DNA of 64,000 bases. Source: Symsagittifera roscoffensis (taxonomy: Eukaryota > Xenacoelomorpha > Acoela > Convolutidae). The stretch covers positions 40,193,797 to 40,257,796 of the forward strand of contig NC_087071.1 of assembly GCF_963678635.1 (NCBI RefSeq), given 5' to 3'. Below, one piece after another: positions 1 through 12,830 of the stretch (position 1 is the stretch's first letter; the number at the start of each line of letters is the position of its first letter). Both the position numbers and the translations under genes were made by a program. The notes beneath the pieces are model-generated. The model ran no database searches, was not told the DNA's origin, and was given only the letters and a program-made list of their open reading frames with translations.

Positions 1-2435
1 TGGGTGTTGCATTTTTTTTGACAAACCACAAAAAAAACTTGCATCTTACAAAAAAAAAACTTAAGTTTTTTTGAACATTTAACGATATTTTGATGCATTT
101 TGATCAAAATTTGCATCAAAAAGTTTTGCGATCAAAAAGTTTTACGATATTTTGATGCATTTTGACGTGCGTAATCTACCACACGCATGACAAGCAATTC
201 TTTTTTTTCAGTGACGCATCGCAAAAGGTGGGAAAAGAACTTGAGAATATGTGGGATGTTTAGTTAGTCCCAAATTTTTTTATGAGACTTACACTAATTT
301 TGAATAAAATCAAAAATTGGATAACAGTTGATAACAACAGTAGTGCAAATTAGAGACCAATTGCTTTTCCGACATAGTAAAGTTCTCTTTAGAGAAAGTT
401 AAGCAATCAAATAGTGTATTTTTAACCAAAAATTGAGTATCAGAGCTTCAAACTTTTGGCTGAAAGAAAAAAAATTTGATTCTTCTCGAAAATTTGAAGT
501 TGATCAGAAAGTCGTATGATATTATATCGGAGACTCTTTTCTTTTGCTACTCGATTCCCAAAAATTTCAAAAATCCCAGGCAACATTTTTTTCCCTCCGT
601 TTTGTAAAAAAAATTTCATTTTTTTAAAAGTTGAAATTCTTGCATGATCAGGTTTGGAATCAGATTTCCAGAGATCTTCGAAGCTGTCCTCTCAAATTTT
701 CATCAAAATCCCAAAACTGGATTATCTTCTCAAAAATCATTTTATTTAAAAAAACAATGAGAACAGATATTGGAAAATTGATGATTTTGGCAAAGATGTT
801 CGAGAAAACACAGAAACTTTGCAGGAGAACAAAAATTATTGATCAATTTTTGCAATTTTTTGGATCTTGTCAAAATTGGTTTTTAGCATTTTGTCGAAAT
901 AAAAATTAAACGTTTTTCGCATTTTGTAGAGAAAAGTGAAACACTTTTAACACTTTATCGAAAAAACTGAAACTGTTTTCGCATATTTTAGAAAAAAAAT
1001 CAACCAATTTTAGCATACTGACACAAAAACCATAAGGTGGTTTCTTCAACTGTTAAAAACAGTTTTTTTTGAACTTTTGGTAATTTTTGTAATACCTGCG
1101 GGCATCTGAAAAAAATGTTTTTTGCAGAGAAGTGTGGATTTATATAGGAAAAGTAACGCCCAATCTGGAATGATAACTTGCCTATGAAAACTACACTTTA
1201 AATGAAATCAAAGAATTCTTCCTATTTTTGGGAGACTTTATGTTTTTGGATAGTTGTAAGGCCTAGTAAAGTTTTGTGATTGTTCGTATAATTGTTAATT
1301 GAAATTTTAATTAATTCGAAATATTTTTTTTTCTGTGTGAAGTGATTATTTAGAGTTAGAACCTTGGATGTTTGAGAAAAAAACTGACAAAGCAAATGTG
1401 GTTCAATCCAGACTTAATATGTTCAGTTGCTTTTTGCATCGGATTTTAGAAAAAATTATCTTTTTTGGACAATAACACTAACAAGTATACAGTTTTAGTT
1501 AAAAATTTATCATTTGTTTTCAAGTTTCGGTATTTAATTTGTTGTTTTTAAAAACATCTACATGTTTTGGGACTTTGACTGCTCAGATATAATTAGGGAA
1601 AAAATAATGCAATTTGTTGTTCTTGTAAAATCAAAATTGAACAAAGAAAAAATTTCAAAAAACTGAAAACAGAAGAATTTGTTGTTGGTATTCAAAATTT
1701 TCAAGAAAAGTTGTGTAATTTAGCTAGAAGTTTATCACTATCAAAAGTGCTCTCAATGTTTGAAATAGGCGTTTATGAAACAATGTTCTAAATATCTTCA
1801 GAACAAGAGTAAGAATAGAAGAGTGAATACATTGTGGAGGATCTTATTGATTTTGTTGTCCAGGAACACCATTAAATTGGTGAAAAGTTGGAGAGGATTT
1901 GTTGAACTCGATAAAAAGAACAATACCAAGTTTATGAACAGTATTTTCATTTACAAGAATGGACTTGTATGATCCACCATAAATGATCCAGGCTTAAATG
2001 ATCCACCTTGAAATAACAAACCAGTGAAAATTTTCTGAAATAAGCAATTGAAGACAAGGTTATTCATGATATATTGAGTGAATCAGTATGACTGATTGAT
2101 TATGAACTCTCTTAGACGAACATTTTAAAAATCCGAAAAGCCTTGATAAAAAATATATCTGTGAATTCCTCATTCTGTTAGATAATATCAAAAATGATGT
2201 AAAAACTTTAAAAAGAAGGAGAGCTTAATTCTGATTGGTAGAAATTAAACTGGTTAAAATTCAAATTGAATACAAAGCTTGATCTTAATTGATTTATGTT
2301 TGAATTTACAAAAATTCCATAAAAGGTAAGGCTCGGAACTGATTGGTTGACAATAAAACAGTTGAAAGTTCCATGATGAAAAAGATTGATTCTGATTGGG
2401 TGATTTAAGAAGTGTTGAAGATGCTTATTGAACAT
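1..2435. repeat. Tandem segmental repeat, copy A (left end outside the window)
   Basis: The stretch starting TGGGTGTTGCATTTTTTTTG at base 1 recurs at 2784, and the two copies then run in parallel for kilobases: the segment with CTACCACACGCATGACAAGC (about 174 and 2912), the one with TTGCATGATCAGGTTTGGAA (about 639 and 3370), and the one with ACAATGAGAACAGATATTGG (about 755 and 3972). Copy A lacks two segments of roughly 0.4-0.5 kb present in copy B. Short open frames at 631-909 and 1775-1972 lie inside it; they have broken counterparts in copy B and resemble no family I know. Around 1183-1266 a short frame matches the region after the stop of the copy B reading frame at 4690, which suggests that a real exon was once part of the unit. 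Confidence 0.8.
2217..2412. repeat. ATTGG-containing degenerate minisatellite (copy A)
   Basis: A motif of roughly 55-70 bases recurs here: CTGATTGG, then a short A/T stretch, then GTTGAAAGTTCCATGATGAA or a variant. Related units occur at 5850-6160 in copy B, where the array is longer. Each unit carries an inverted CCAAT pentamer, but nothing shows a promoter function. Confidence 0.5.
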
Positions 2436-2600
2436 TTATCGCAATCTGTAGACACAAATGAAACACTTTTAACATTTTATCAAAAAAATGAAATAGTTTC
2501 CGTATAATTTAGAAAAAAAGTCAAACTATTTTAGTATCCTGACACAAAAACCATAAGTGAATTTCTTCAACTATTAAAAACAATTTTTTTTTTGATTTTT
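2436..2600. repeat. Partial third direct copy of a 150-bp segment
   Basis: This stretch (about 2450-2590, with CTGACACAAAAACCATAAG) matches 905-1075 in copy A and 4130-4285 in copy B. It sits at the junction between copies A and B, so the array contains a truncated extra unit. The rest of the junction, 2600-2783, is low-complexity AT-rich DNA. Confidence 0.6.
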
Positions 2601-2783
2601 TTGTTCTTAACTTGATTTAAAAGAAAACTAATTTTTGCAAGTATGTTGATCAAAAACAACCAAAAAACAAAATAAGTTAACAAAAGAAAAGGTAGTCGAA
2701 GTCTTCAATACAGAAATTTTCAAATCAATATGTCAACATGATTTTAAAATAAAGTTTTGTGTTTTTCTGGGTGTTGCAAATTT

Positions 2784-5700
2784 TGGGTGTTGCATTTTTT
2801 TTGACAAACCACAAAAAAAACTTGACTCTTACAAAAAAAATTTAAATTTTTTGCTTATTTAAAACAATTCAAAAAGTTTAACGATATTCTGATGCATTTT
2901 GACGTGTGTAATCTACCACACGCATGACAAGCAATTCTTTTTTTTCAGTGACGCATCGCAAAAGGTGGGAAAAGAACTTGAGAATATGTGGGATGTTTAG
3001 ATAGTCCCAAATTTTTTTATGAGACTTACACTAATTTTGAATAAAATTAAAAAATAGATAACAGTTGATAACAACAGTAGTGCAAATTAGAGAACAATTG
3101 CTTTTCCGACATAGTAAATTTCTTTTTAGAGAAAGTTAAACAATCAAATAGTTTACTTTTAACCAAGAATTGAGTATCAGAGCTTCAATTTTTCGGCTGA
3201 AAGAAAAAAAACTTGATTCTTCTCGAAAATTTGAAGTTGATCAGAAAGTCGTATGATATTATTTCGGAGACTCTTTTCATCCCCTACTCGATTACCAAAA
3301 ATTTCAAAAATCCCAGGCAAATTTTTTTTCCTCCGTTTTGTAAAATTTTTTTTTTTGAAGTTCAAATTCTTGCATGATCAGGTTTGGAATCAGATTACTA
3401 GAGATCTTCAAAGCTGTCCATCAAATATACATCAAAATCTTAAAACTGGACTATCTTCTCAAAAATCAAAAGTTTCTCATTTGTTTTAGACAAAAAACTC
3501 TTGTTTTAGACAAAATTGACTTGGTGAGAAAACTTGCAGAGAAGCTACTTGTTATAACTTTCTTGTGTTTCTTATATGGCAAACAACTTGTAGTCTTTTC
3601 TTATTGCATTTTTTTGTGTTTATTTTAATTTATTTGAAAGATTTAGGTCCTTTAAAGGTGGTTTTTTTCTCATTGATTTTTCGACTAATCTAGTACACAA
3701 GTGCGGGAAATAGTCTCTAGAGTTTTATGGCACAACTGGACATCCCAATCCAAGTCTGACACATGGAGGGAGTGGTGCGAAGGGATTCAAACGAACATCA
3801 AATGAAGCAAGTACCCATTACATAGAACCAACTTGGAACAATGTAATTGATGGAAAAAGTGTCCGAGCATCTGGGATTGAACTAACACGAGATTCCTGAC
3901 TCTAGATATGCGGCTCACTGTGACAATAGATGAGTAGTTCAGGGTGAACTATCTCACTTTATAAAAAATAAACAATGAGAACAGATATTGGGAATTTGAT
4001 GATTTTAGCAAACATGTTCGAGAAAACACAGAAACTTTGCATAAAGGTAAAAATTATTGATCAATTTTTGTAATTTTTTGCATCTTGTCGAAATTGGTTT
4101 TTGCCTTTAGTCGAAAAAAACTAAAACATTTTTCGCGTTTTGTAGATAAAAGTGAAACACTTTTCACATTTGATCGAAAAAACTGAAAATGTTTCCGCAT
4201 ATTTTAGAAAAAAAGTCAACCAATTTTAGCATCCTGACACAAAAACCAAAAGGGGGTTTCTCGAACTGTTAAAATTAATTTTTTTTTGAACTTTTGTAAT
4301 TTTTTTAATAGCTGCGGGCATCTGGAAAAAATGTTTTTTGCAGAGAATTGTGGTTTTATGTAGAAGTAACGCCTGAGGAGTTTCCCAATCTGGATGTACT
4401 CAAAAATTCACACTAGTACCAATTACATTGAATTTTCAAACAATTAAACAAAAACTGGGAGATTTGCTTGATCCCAAAAACCTTACAAGGGAAAATTCAC
4501 TAGAAATCCTGCTTCCAACTACTGAAGAAAAAACAGCTGGGGCAACTCGGAAAATCTCAGCATGTCTATTTTGAAAAAATAATAATAAAAAAGATGTAGG
4601 GAATTCATGGTGCTGAAAACTTTAGACTCGAACATATAAATGAACGCAAATCTGGCTAAGAATCAACTCTAGATCAACTATCATACAACATGAGGAGGGT
4701 GTATGTCACAATCGAGAAGTACAAGGTGACCAAGCCACTTTACATTCAGATTCGACTGTTCACTGCGAAGGAGAAAGAAGACTTGAAGCATGTTGCCTAT
4801 GAAAATTACACTTAGAATGAAATCAAAGAACTCTTCCTAATTTTGGGAGACTTTATGTTTTTGGATAGTTGTAATGCCTAGTACAGTTTTGTGATTGTTC
4901 GTATAACTGTTAATTGAACTTTTTTTTATTTCGAAGTCTTAATTTTTCTGTGTGAAGTGATTATTTAGAGTTAGAACCTTGGATGTTTGAGAAAAAAACT
5001 GACAAAGCAAATGTGGTTTAATCAAGACTTAATAGATAAAGCACAGGTGATTTTCCAGTAGTTGTTTAAAAGATTACTTAGACAATTTCAGTTGCTTTTT
5101 GCATCGGACTTTAGAATAAAATATCTTCTTTGGACAATAACACTATTAAGTATATAGTTTTAGTTGAAAACTTGTCATTTGTTTTCAAGTTTTGGTATTT
5201 CATTTGTTGTTTTCAAAAACTTCTAAATGCTTTGGGTCTTTGACTGCTTACATGTAATGTGGGAAAAAATTAAGCAATTTGTTGTTCTTCTAAAATCAAA
5301 ATTGAACAAAGAAAAAAATTTTTCAAAAAAATGAAAACAGAAGAATTTGTTGTTGGTATTCAAATTAAAAAAAAATTGTGTGTTTTAGCAAGAAACTTCA
5401 AAAGTACTCTCAATGTTTGAAATAGGCGTTTATCAAACTTTATTCTAAATATCTTCAGAAAAAGAGTAAGAATAGAAGAGTGAAGACATTGTGGAGGAAC
5501 TTATTGATTTTGTTGTCCAGTAAACTTTGGTGAAAAATTGGAGAGGATTTGTTGGACTCGATAAAAAGAATGATACCAAGTTGATGAACAGTATTTTCAT
5601 TTACAAGAATGGACTTAGCTTAAATGATCCACATTAAAACAACAAACCAATGAAAATTTTCTGGAAAAAAAAATTTGAAAACAAGGTTATTCCTGAAATA

Positions 5701-6200
5701 TTGAGTGAATCAGTATGATTGATTGATTACGAATTCTCTTACACAACCAGTTGAAAATATGAAAAGTTTTGATAAAGATTATATCCGTGAATGCCTCATT
5801 CTGTTAGATAATATCAAAAATGATGTAAAAAATTTAAAAAGAAGGAGAGCTTAATTTTGATTGGTTGAAGTTAAACTTGTTAAAATTCAATTTAAAAACA
5901 GAGCTTGATCTTAATCGATTTATGTTTGAATGTAAAAATATTCCATTATAGGTGAGCCTCGGAACTGAATGGTTGACACTAAAACTGTTGAAAGTTCCAT
6001 GATGAAAAAGATTGATTCTGATTGGCTGATATAAGATCTGTTGAAGGTGCCATGATAAATGAAGCTTGGTTCTGATTGGTTAATGTAAAAATTTTGCAAA
6101 ATCCATGACAGGTAAAACTCAAACCTGATTGGTTGATATGAGTTTTTTGTGCATATGATTGGATGTTTTCTCTAACATGTGTGCAAAAATTCATCCATTT
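2784..6200. repeat. Tandem segmental repeat, copy B, with two extra segments
   Basis: Diverged direct copy of 1-2435. Relative to copy A it has an extra segment at about 3480-3970 and another at about 4380-4790, the second carrying a short open frame at 4690. After 4800 the two copies align again through the ATTGG minisatellite (5850-6160). The extra segments may be insertions in B or deletions from A; no terminal repeats were seen that would make them transposons. Confidence 0.75.
4690..4815 (+). pseudogene. Exon-like coding relic inside repeat copy B
   Basis: An ATG at 4690 opens a 41-residue frame rich in charged residues (a K/E/D-rich middle) that stops at 4813. The same frame continues after the stop for another 22 codons to about 4881, and in copy A (about 1183-1266) the equivalent codons are open across the position of the stop. 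Codon-level conservation between copies of a repeat that is otherwise AT-rich noise suggests an old coding exon, now broken. I do not recognise the family, and it could be chance. Confidence 0.3.
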
Positions 6201-7348
6201 TCCTTCTATGCGTGCAAAATTTGTATCGCTAATTTAACTTGTGTTATCATTGTTTTTTCAATCAAGTAATAACTTTCACCGTGAACTACTCATCTATTCT
6301 TACAGTCGAAGTGAATTTGAAAAACTTTATATTTACAAAAGATAAAAAAACTGACCAGCGACAGCTAAAGACAAAAAAAATCAAAGAGGTATCGAGCAGC
6401 AGAATAGTTCTGGAGGCTCTCTATAGATCGCGCAGATCTGGCCGAAAACCCCTCATCTTCATCTATTGCGATGAAATTTTCTGCTGATCCCGCATCCTCT
6501 CAAGGAAAGAGGAAGTCTTTGACTGGTTCAACCATATATTTAATGTCAATAATCTCCGGGTAGTTCATTTCCACGTGCACAGACTATTCCTCCAACAATT
6601 GCATTGTTCCCAGTTGGTTCTCTGTGATGAGTTTTTGTGTCATATGTTGCTCCATGAAGTCCCCTCGCATCACTTCCACCATATGCTAAAACAATCTAGA
6701 GACACTATCTCGCACATGGTTTTGTACTAGATCAGGCGAAAACTAATTATTAGATCAGGAGTACTTAAGGTTGCTGTTTTTCACTGAGAAGATCATTTTG
6801 ATCAAAAATATGAGTAAAAAATACAGATTAATACTAAGCAAAATGATTGATTTATTGCTGAGCGAACAGGTAGTTGACGGTGGTTATATGAAATTATAAT
6901 CTTAAGAGCTGAGAGAGGAGAAAGCAGACGGGAGTTTAGCTGAAAACAAAATTAAGATACTGAGTTAAGAGTAAGGGATACCTTCAACTCAATCGTGTGG
7001 GTTTAACCAATCAGAATAGATATTCCATAATTGGTCTGCAGTCGTTCAGCTCCTTTTTATGGAACTTTGATATTGAAGTTGTGTCCCATCAGAATCAATG
7101 TTCCTCTTCAGACTTTTTAGACATTGTCAATTCCAATCGCTAAAAAAGTATGCAATCAGAGAAAAAACTAAAATGTTGTGACCTAAATTTTCGAATTAAA
7201 TACTTCATATAAACAAAAACAAAGAAAAATTGAATAAGCCCGGGTTGTTTGCTGTAAAAACAAGAAATATTGCCGATGTAGGTAACACAAGAAAGAAAGT
7301 TATACCAAGTAGCATCTCTCAGTTATCTCATCAAAGCAATTTAATTTT
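6201..7348. other. Intergenic, no supported gene
   Basis: AT-rich DNA with short chance frames (for example 6239-6487 on plus) that show no domain, codon conservation or splice context. No RNA gene or transposon terminus was recognised. Confidence 0.5.
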
Positions 7349-7640
7349 CTATTCATAATCAAGAAGAAACTTCTGATTTTTCAGTAGATAGTCAAGTTCT
7401 TTGATTTTGACGAAACTTCGAGAGGATAGCTCGAAATTAATGTTTTTTTCCAAGCAATCTCTGCAATTTTTATTCCAAACTTGATAATGCAAGACTTTGA
7501 ACTTTGAAACTTTTTTTAAAAAATGGAGGAATAAAATTTTGCTGGAATTTTTGACAAACTTGGTGAATTTGGTGAGTATCAAAATAATCTTTGATATTAT
7601 CATACGACTTGCTCAATTTAATTTTTCGAGAATTAATAAA
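7349..7640 (-). repeat. Inverted, diverged copy of part of the 1-6200 repeat unit
   Basis: Read on the minus strand, 7520 down to 7349 matches 3361-3480 of copy B: the sequence TTGCATTATCAAGTTTGGAA corresponds to TTGCATGATCAGGTTTGGAA, and the following roughly 100 bases align with small gaps. The GTCGTATGATATTATC segment that precedes this region in copies A and B also occurs here in inverted form near 7596-7611. The repeat family is therefore dispersed in both orientations rather than purely tandem. Confidence 0.55.
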
Positions 7641-9608
7641 ATTTTCTTTCCTTGTCAGGTATAATTCTATAATTCAGCCGTAAATTTAAGGCTTTGATAA
7701 TCATTATTTGGTTCAAAAGTATACTCTTTGATTTTGTAAGCTTCTCTAAAAAGAGCTGTACTTATTAGGATAACTCTAATTTGTGGAATATAAACGTCCA
7801 AAAAATTATTTAAAAAATAAGATTCAGCATCTATTTCATCAATAAGAAAACCAGTTAAAATTTTTCTTTTTTTTTCTAAAATTTTTGGACAGATACTTCT
7901 CCAATTTTGATAAAACTTTTTAAAAATTAAAAAAAAAACACTTTTAGAAACCACTGGACTCTGATTGCTTAAACTATCGATTGTGATTGGTTGATTTTAA
8001 CTAAGCAACAGCAAAGGCTTTCCACTCTGTTTTTTTTACATTAAAAGCAATTTTCTATAATTTGCATACCTGTTTTATTCATTTTTTGAATCTAATCAAA
8101 ACTAGGTTAAAATCCCCTTAAAGTTTTTGGGACTATCTTAATTTCCTAAATTTTCTCAAGTTTTTTCACTACTTTTAGCGATAAAAACTGAATAAAAAAG
8201 TTGATTGAACTCTTATTTGTCGAAGAAACTGTTTTAAAAATGTACTGGTTAATTGAAAAACATCAAAAAAATGATTGGTTTTGCCTAGCTATCATTTTAC
8301 AAATTTCCTAAGTTAGTGTCTTTTTTGAATTCATAGACTGGCGCGTTTTCAAGAAGATAAACGGTTGCTTATGTATCAAAAATTCATATTTTTTTTTACT
8401 GTTTTTGATTTATGACATAGAAAAAATGAAAACTTGGACAACATAATATACATAAAACTGCACTGTGAAACTGCTTCATTTTAAAAAGCTCAAATTGAAT
8501 TAAAAACTTACTGTTGTCTGGCTCAGAAATTTTTTTCTGAAGGCTCTTAGCAAATGGAACTTTTGGTGCCAACTTTGCTATGGATTTTTAACTGATCGTT
8601 GAAATAATAAATTTTCTGAATAATTTTTGGTTGAAATTATAGTCAATCTGAAAATTACAGATCAAGCCAAAAACTGAGAAAGACTCAATTTGAATACTTT
8701 TGAGAAAATAAAGTAGAAAATCTAATGAAGTTTTGAAATCATTTTGTTTCAATTTAGATTATAAGAAACAGATGAAGAAAAAAATTCAACAAAAAAACAT
8801 TGTAGTATTGGTAATTGTGTGTAATGCATTGAAGCTTTTTATTACTCTGATGAACTGAACAGAGTTACAGGAAAATTCAGAAGTTTTAAGAGTATATATA
8901 TTTTTTCGAAGTTGGCAACTCCCATATTTTTTGTTGCAATTCAGCAAAAAAATTGTACCTATGGAAGATAATAGTTGAAGCATAAATTAAAAAGGAGATG
9001 TTCTGTGAAATTCGTATTTTTGCTCTTGTTAGCTCTAATTTTCTTTCTTTTAGAAATTTAGATGGAGCTGTAAATTTTTGTTAATTGAATTTTCCTTCAG
9101 TTTTAAAAAAACTGTTCAGTTGGTACAGGTTCTACATAGTTTGTAATTTCTGAATATTTTTAGTGCTCTTTTGGAAGCTTCTTCCTTTATGGGTTCTTAT
9201 TTCTACTTGTATTTCAATGAATAACAATAAAAAAAGCTATGTTAAAAAAACTTCGAAGTTTTTCAGACAAAAAACAACAAATTGGTTCTTAAAACTTTTC
9301 GTAAAAATTTACCTACAAACTCTCTTTTCTACCTTGTGCTTAAGTATTTTGAATATTTCAATTGGTTCCACTTTTCTCTCACTAGAAGCTTTTTGAGAAA
9401 ATTTGGACAAAAATCCAGAATAAATTAGTTTTTATCTCTATTTTGCGAGAAAACTCATAGTTAATAATTACAAAAATTGTGTGTTTGCTAGAAATAACAG
9501 GACTAATTGAAGAAGAGGATTGGTCTCTGATAAAAGTTAGCATGTACAAAAAACAGGGTATGTTTTAGACGATTGCCTTTCTAACTGTACCTCTGCTTAG
9601 TTTTGACT
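7641..9608. other. Intergenic, AT-rich, no supported gene
   Basis: No frame with recognisable domains on either strand. 9163-9396 (plus) and 8786-8983 (minus) are open but of low complexity and probably chance. Near 7970-8010 a CTGATTGC/GTGATTGGTTGA motif recalls the ATTGG minisatellite. Confidence 0.5.
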
Positions 9609-10619
9609 GAGTTACCATGCAAATTGAGTTTAAAAGCGAAACCCTACGCAAAACAGAAAGCAGGAATAACCCTAAAACCGAATTCATCTGGAATATTCAT
9701 GGTAATTTATGTTGTAGATGCTAAAAAGGGATAGTGATCAGTAATAAAAAGAAATTTTGGTACATTTCATCCATACTCTTTTTGAAATCTTTCACCTTTT
9801 TTATAATAATTCTATTACCTGAGTTAACTACAATTAACGTGAAACATTTCTCTGATCTTGTACTTTTGTATAAACTTGGGTTTATCGTAAACACAAAAAA
9901 ATGAGCCAGAGTTGTAGTATGATTTTTGCTCAAAAATTTTCAGAGAATTTTACTATGGTTGACCATTTGAATTGAGGTTTCAACAAAAGTCATTTAAGCT
10001 GGACTAATAAAAAAAATTAAGTAGCTTCGTATAAATGGTGTAGCTTCGAAAAAAATGGATAGATGCTGAGTTCAGTATAAAACATTTTATTTTTTTCACA
10101 AATTATGCTTTTTTATAGGATTCTTCCAAAAAATTGGGTTGGAACTTCCAGCAAAGATTTGACTGGTTTGAGCACTCTTACTTGTCTTCACACCCTTATA
10201 CAACAAGAATCTAAACTTATTTTAGATCAAATCGTGGTCGTCTTTCTTTTTTTCGAGGAAACATGACACCAAATGGTCAAAAATGGTTAACGTAATATAG
10301 CATCGGTTTTTACGATTAGAAGACAATCAATTAAAAAAAGTAGCCAAATCATAAGAATACTGAAATAAAATCTAAAAACTGATTTTTTTTCTAAAAAACT
10401 TGAGGTTTTTGCACAAAAAAATTACCATCTGAATTTTACCATCGGAAGCCTATTTTATGGTGTTGAGAAATCTATTTCTATCTGATTACACAGGTTTTTA
10501 AATATTCCAGTTTAGAATCTAGAGCATTGCTGTATCGGCAAAATCGGACGCCTAAAATTTTTGAAATTTTTTCTCGAAACTTAGCATCTCACCAGCTTAA
10601 AAACATGGGAAAACTACAT
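9609..10619. repeat. 1.01-kb tandem duplication, first copy
   Basis: The segment beginning GAGTTACCATGCAAATTGAG at 9609 recurs at 10620 with very high similarity over the full unit (a few substitutions and short indels). Both copies contain the GGTGTAGCTTCGAAAAAAAT and GCATTGCTGTATCGGCAAAA blocks at matching offsets. An open frame crossing the junction (10527-10745, plus) is created by the duplication and has no known domain. Confidence 0.85.
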
Positions 10620-11634
10620 GAGTTACCATGCAAATTGAGTTTAAAAGCAAAACCCTACGCAAAACAGAAAGCAGGAATAACCCTAAAACCGAATTCATCT
10701 GGAATATTCATGGTAATTTATGTTGTAGATGCTAAAAAGGGATAGTGATCAGTAATAAAAAGAAGTTTTGGTACATTTCATCCATACTCTTATATAATTT
10801 TTGAAATCTTTGACCTTTTTTATAATAATTCTATTACCTGAGTTAACTACAATTAACGTGAAACATTTCTCTAATCTTGCACTTTTGTATAAATTTGGAT
10901 TTATCGTTCACACAAAAAAAAACGAGCCAGAGTTGTAGTATGACTTTTGCTCAAGAATTTTCAGAGAATTTTACTATGGTTGACCATTTGAATTGAGGTT
11001 TAAACAAAAGTCATTTAAGCTGGACTAATAAAAAAATTTAAGTAGCTTCGTATAAATGGTGTAGCTTCGAAAAAAATGGATAGATGCTGATTTCAGTATG
11101 AAACATTTTATTTTATTCACAAATTATGCTTTTTTATAGGATTCTTCCAAAAAATTGGGTTGGAAATTCCAGCAAAGATTTGACTGGTTTGAGCACTCTT
11201 TCTGGTCTTCACACCCTTATACAACAAGAATCTTAACTTATTTTAGATCAAATCGTGGTCGTCTTTCTTGTTTTTGAGGAAACATGACACCAAATTGTCA
11301 AAATTTTAGTTTAACGTAATATAGCATCGGTTTTTACGATTAGAAGACAATCAATTAAAAAAAGTAGCCAAAATCATAAGAATACTGAAAAAAATTCTAA
11401 AAACTGATTTTTTTTTCTCAAAAACTTGAGGTTTTTGCACAAAAAAAATTACCATCTGAATTTTACCATCGGAATTTTATGGTGTTGAGAAATCTATTTC
11501 TATCTGATTACACAGTTTTTTAAATATTCCAGTTTAGAATCTAGAGCATTGCTGTATCGGCAAAATCGGACGCCTAAAATTTTTTCTCGAATCTTAGCAT
11601 CTCACCATCTTAAAAACATGGGAAAACTACATAG
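10620..11634. repeat. 1.01-kb tandem duplication, second copy
   Basis: Second copy of the unit at 9609, ending at the shared CATGGGAAAACTACAT. Low divergence indicates a recent duplication. No terminal inverted repeats or target duplications are visible at the unit ends, so it is better read as a segmental duplication than as a transposon. Confidence 0.85.
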
Positions 11635-12830
11635 GGCGATGACCGGATATTCTATAGCCTATAAAAATGCAGAATGGTCATTAATCCTCCCGCACGATTT
11701 TGGCCCAACATATACAACTAGACAGCCCTGACGATTTAGGATGTCGACCATTGCAGCATCAAGTACATCAGTCAGGAAAACACTTAATCCACTTACTCCA
11801 AATACTCATTTGCTTCAGATGAACTATTGTGCGTTTCCGAGTGCAACCTCGTTCCTCTCGATTCTGGGCGATCGGCAAGGACGTCGATGGATATTTTTGA
11901 CTGGGGATTGGGAGTTGGACTCACTCGCACCGAACATCTGATGATCAGAAAATTAAAATCGGCAAGAGAAATGGAAAGAGAAAACCCTAAAAACCGGCTT
12001 TTCGAGACATATATTGACATTCCCAATCGCATCGACCACGACTATTGACCCGAACACGTATTACACCATTTGACCAGAACTCCCTGCCAACTGGTCGGAC
12101 ATTTCGAACGCCATACAGGGGTTCAAAAAGCACAGCACAACTAGAGTGTTCTTGGATGAAGTCCTGGGTTTGGAACTGTCCATCTTCGTCCGGTTGCTAA
12201 AGCTGAGACCAGGAGTGATTGATGACCATACGCTGGTGTACCACGGTTCAAGCAGTTGGTTTACGAAAAGAACGCGCACGAGAAAATGGTCTTGCGTGAT
12301 TTGAAATTGTCAGAGTTGGTTGAAAATTTTCCTGATGTAGTTGGAAGTGCTGTGGGCAAGTTACTCACGCTCGTGGAGGCCTGGGAACTCGTTGAATTCT
12401 GGTTAATCGGTCTTCCAAGCCTGCTCTTTAAAGGCTACTTTCGGGGAGGCAACCTATCCCTTACATCCGAGATGGGAGCAACAGGAGCGACATTATTCGT
12501 TTCTGATTCCAAAGGTCCCAGAAGACTGGCGAGTGGCTCAGGCACTTTGATCCTCACTCTGCTCCCGGTCAGTCAAAGTAGTCCAAGCCAGGGAGTCGGA
12601 CGTCCTCAGCTCCTCTTCTAGTTCTTCAATATTCGTTCGAAAAATGTCATTGATCCACCGCCTTCAATGCTGGTCGTTAAAATGTATTCTATCTCTGGTG
12701 CCAAATGGCTCACGACCAGTTTGCAGATCATCTCATTTCACCGGGCCACCCTGCCGTTCATAAAATCGGCCACTGGTGTGTCTAGATTCGGGTTTTGTGG
12801 GACCGTGCTCAGGACCACGAGTCTTTTTTT
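11635..12830 (+). pseudogene. Unidentified coding-like relic, richer in G+C than its surroundings
   Basis: The base composition changes sharply here, towards G+C, against AT-rich flanks. Plus-strand frames at 11827-12048, about 12070-12255 and 12256-12621 read as charged, protein-like sequence but are separated by stops and frame changes, as expected of a decayed gene read left to right. Minus-strand frames (11793-12032, 12061-12279) are also open, so the strand is not certain. I recognise no catalytic motif, zinc knuckle or other signature. It could be a remnant of a retroelement, a virus or a host gene; I do not assign a function. Confidence 0.35.

Noticed and set aside
3850..3960. Possible tRNA-like or SINE-like sequence in an extra segment of repeat copy B
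   Set aside because: A GTTCAATCCC-type T-loop can be read on the minus strand, but no acceptor stem, anticodon arm or A-box of the right spacing was found.
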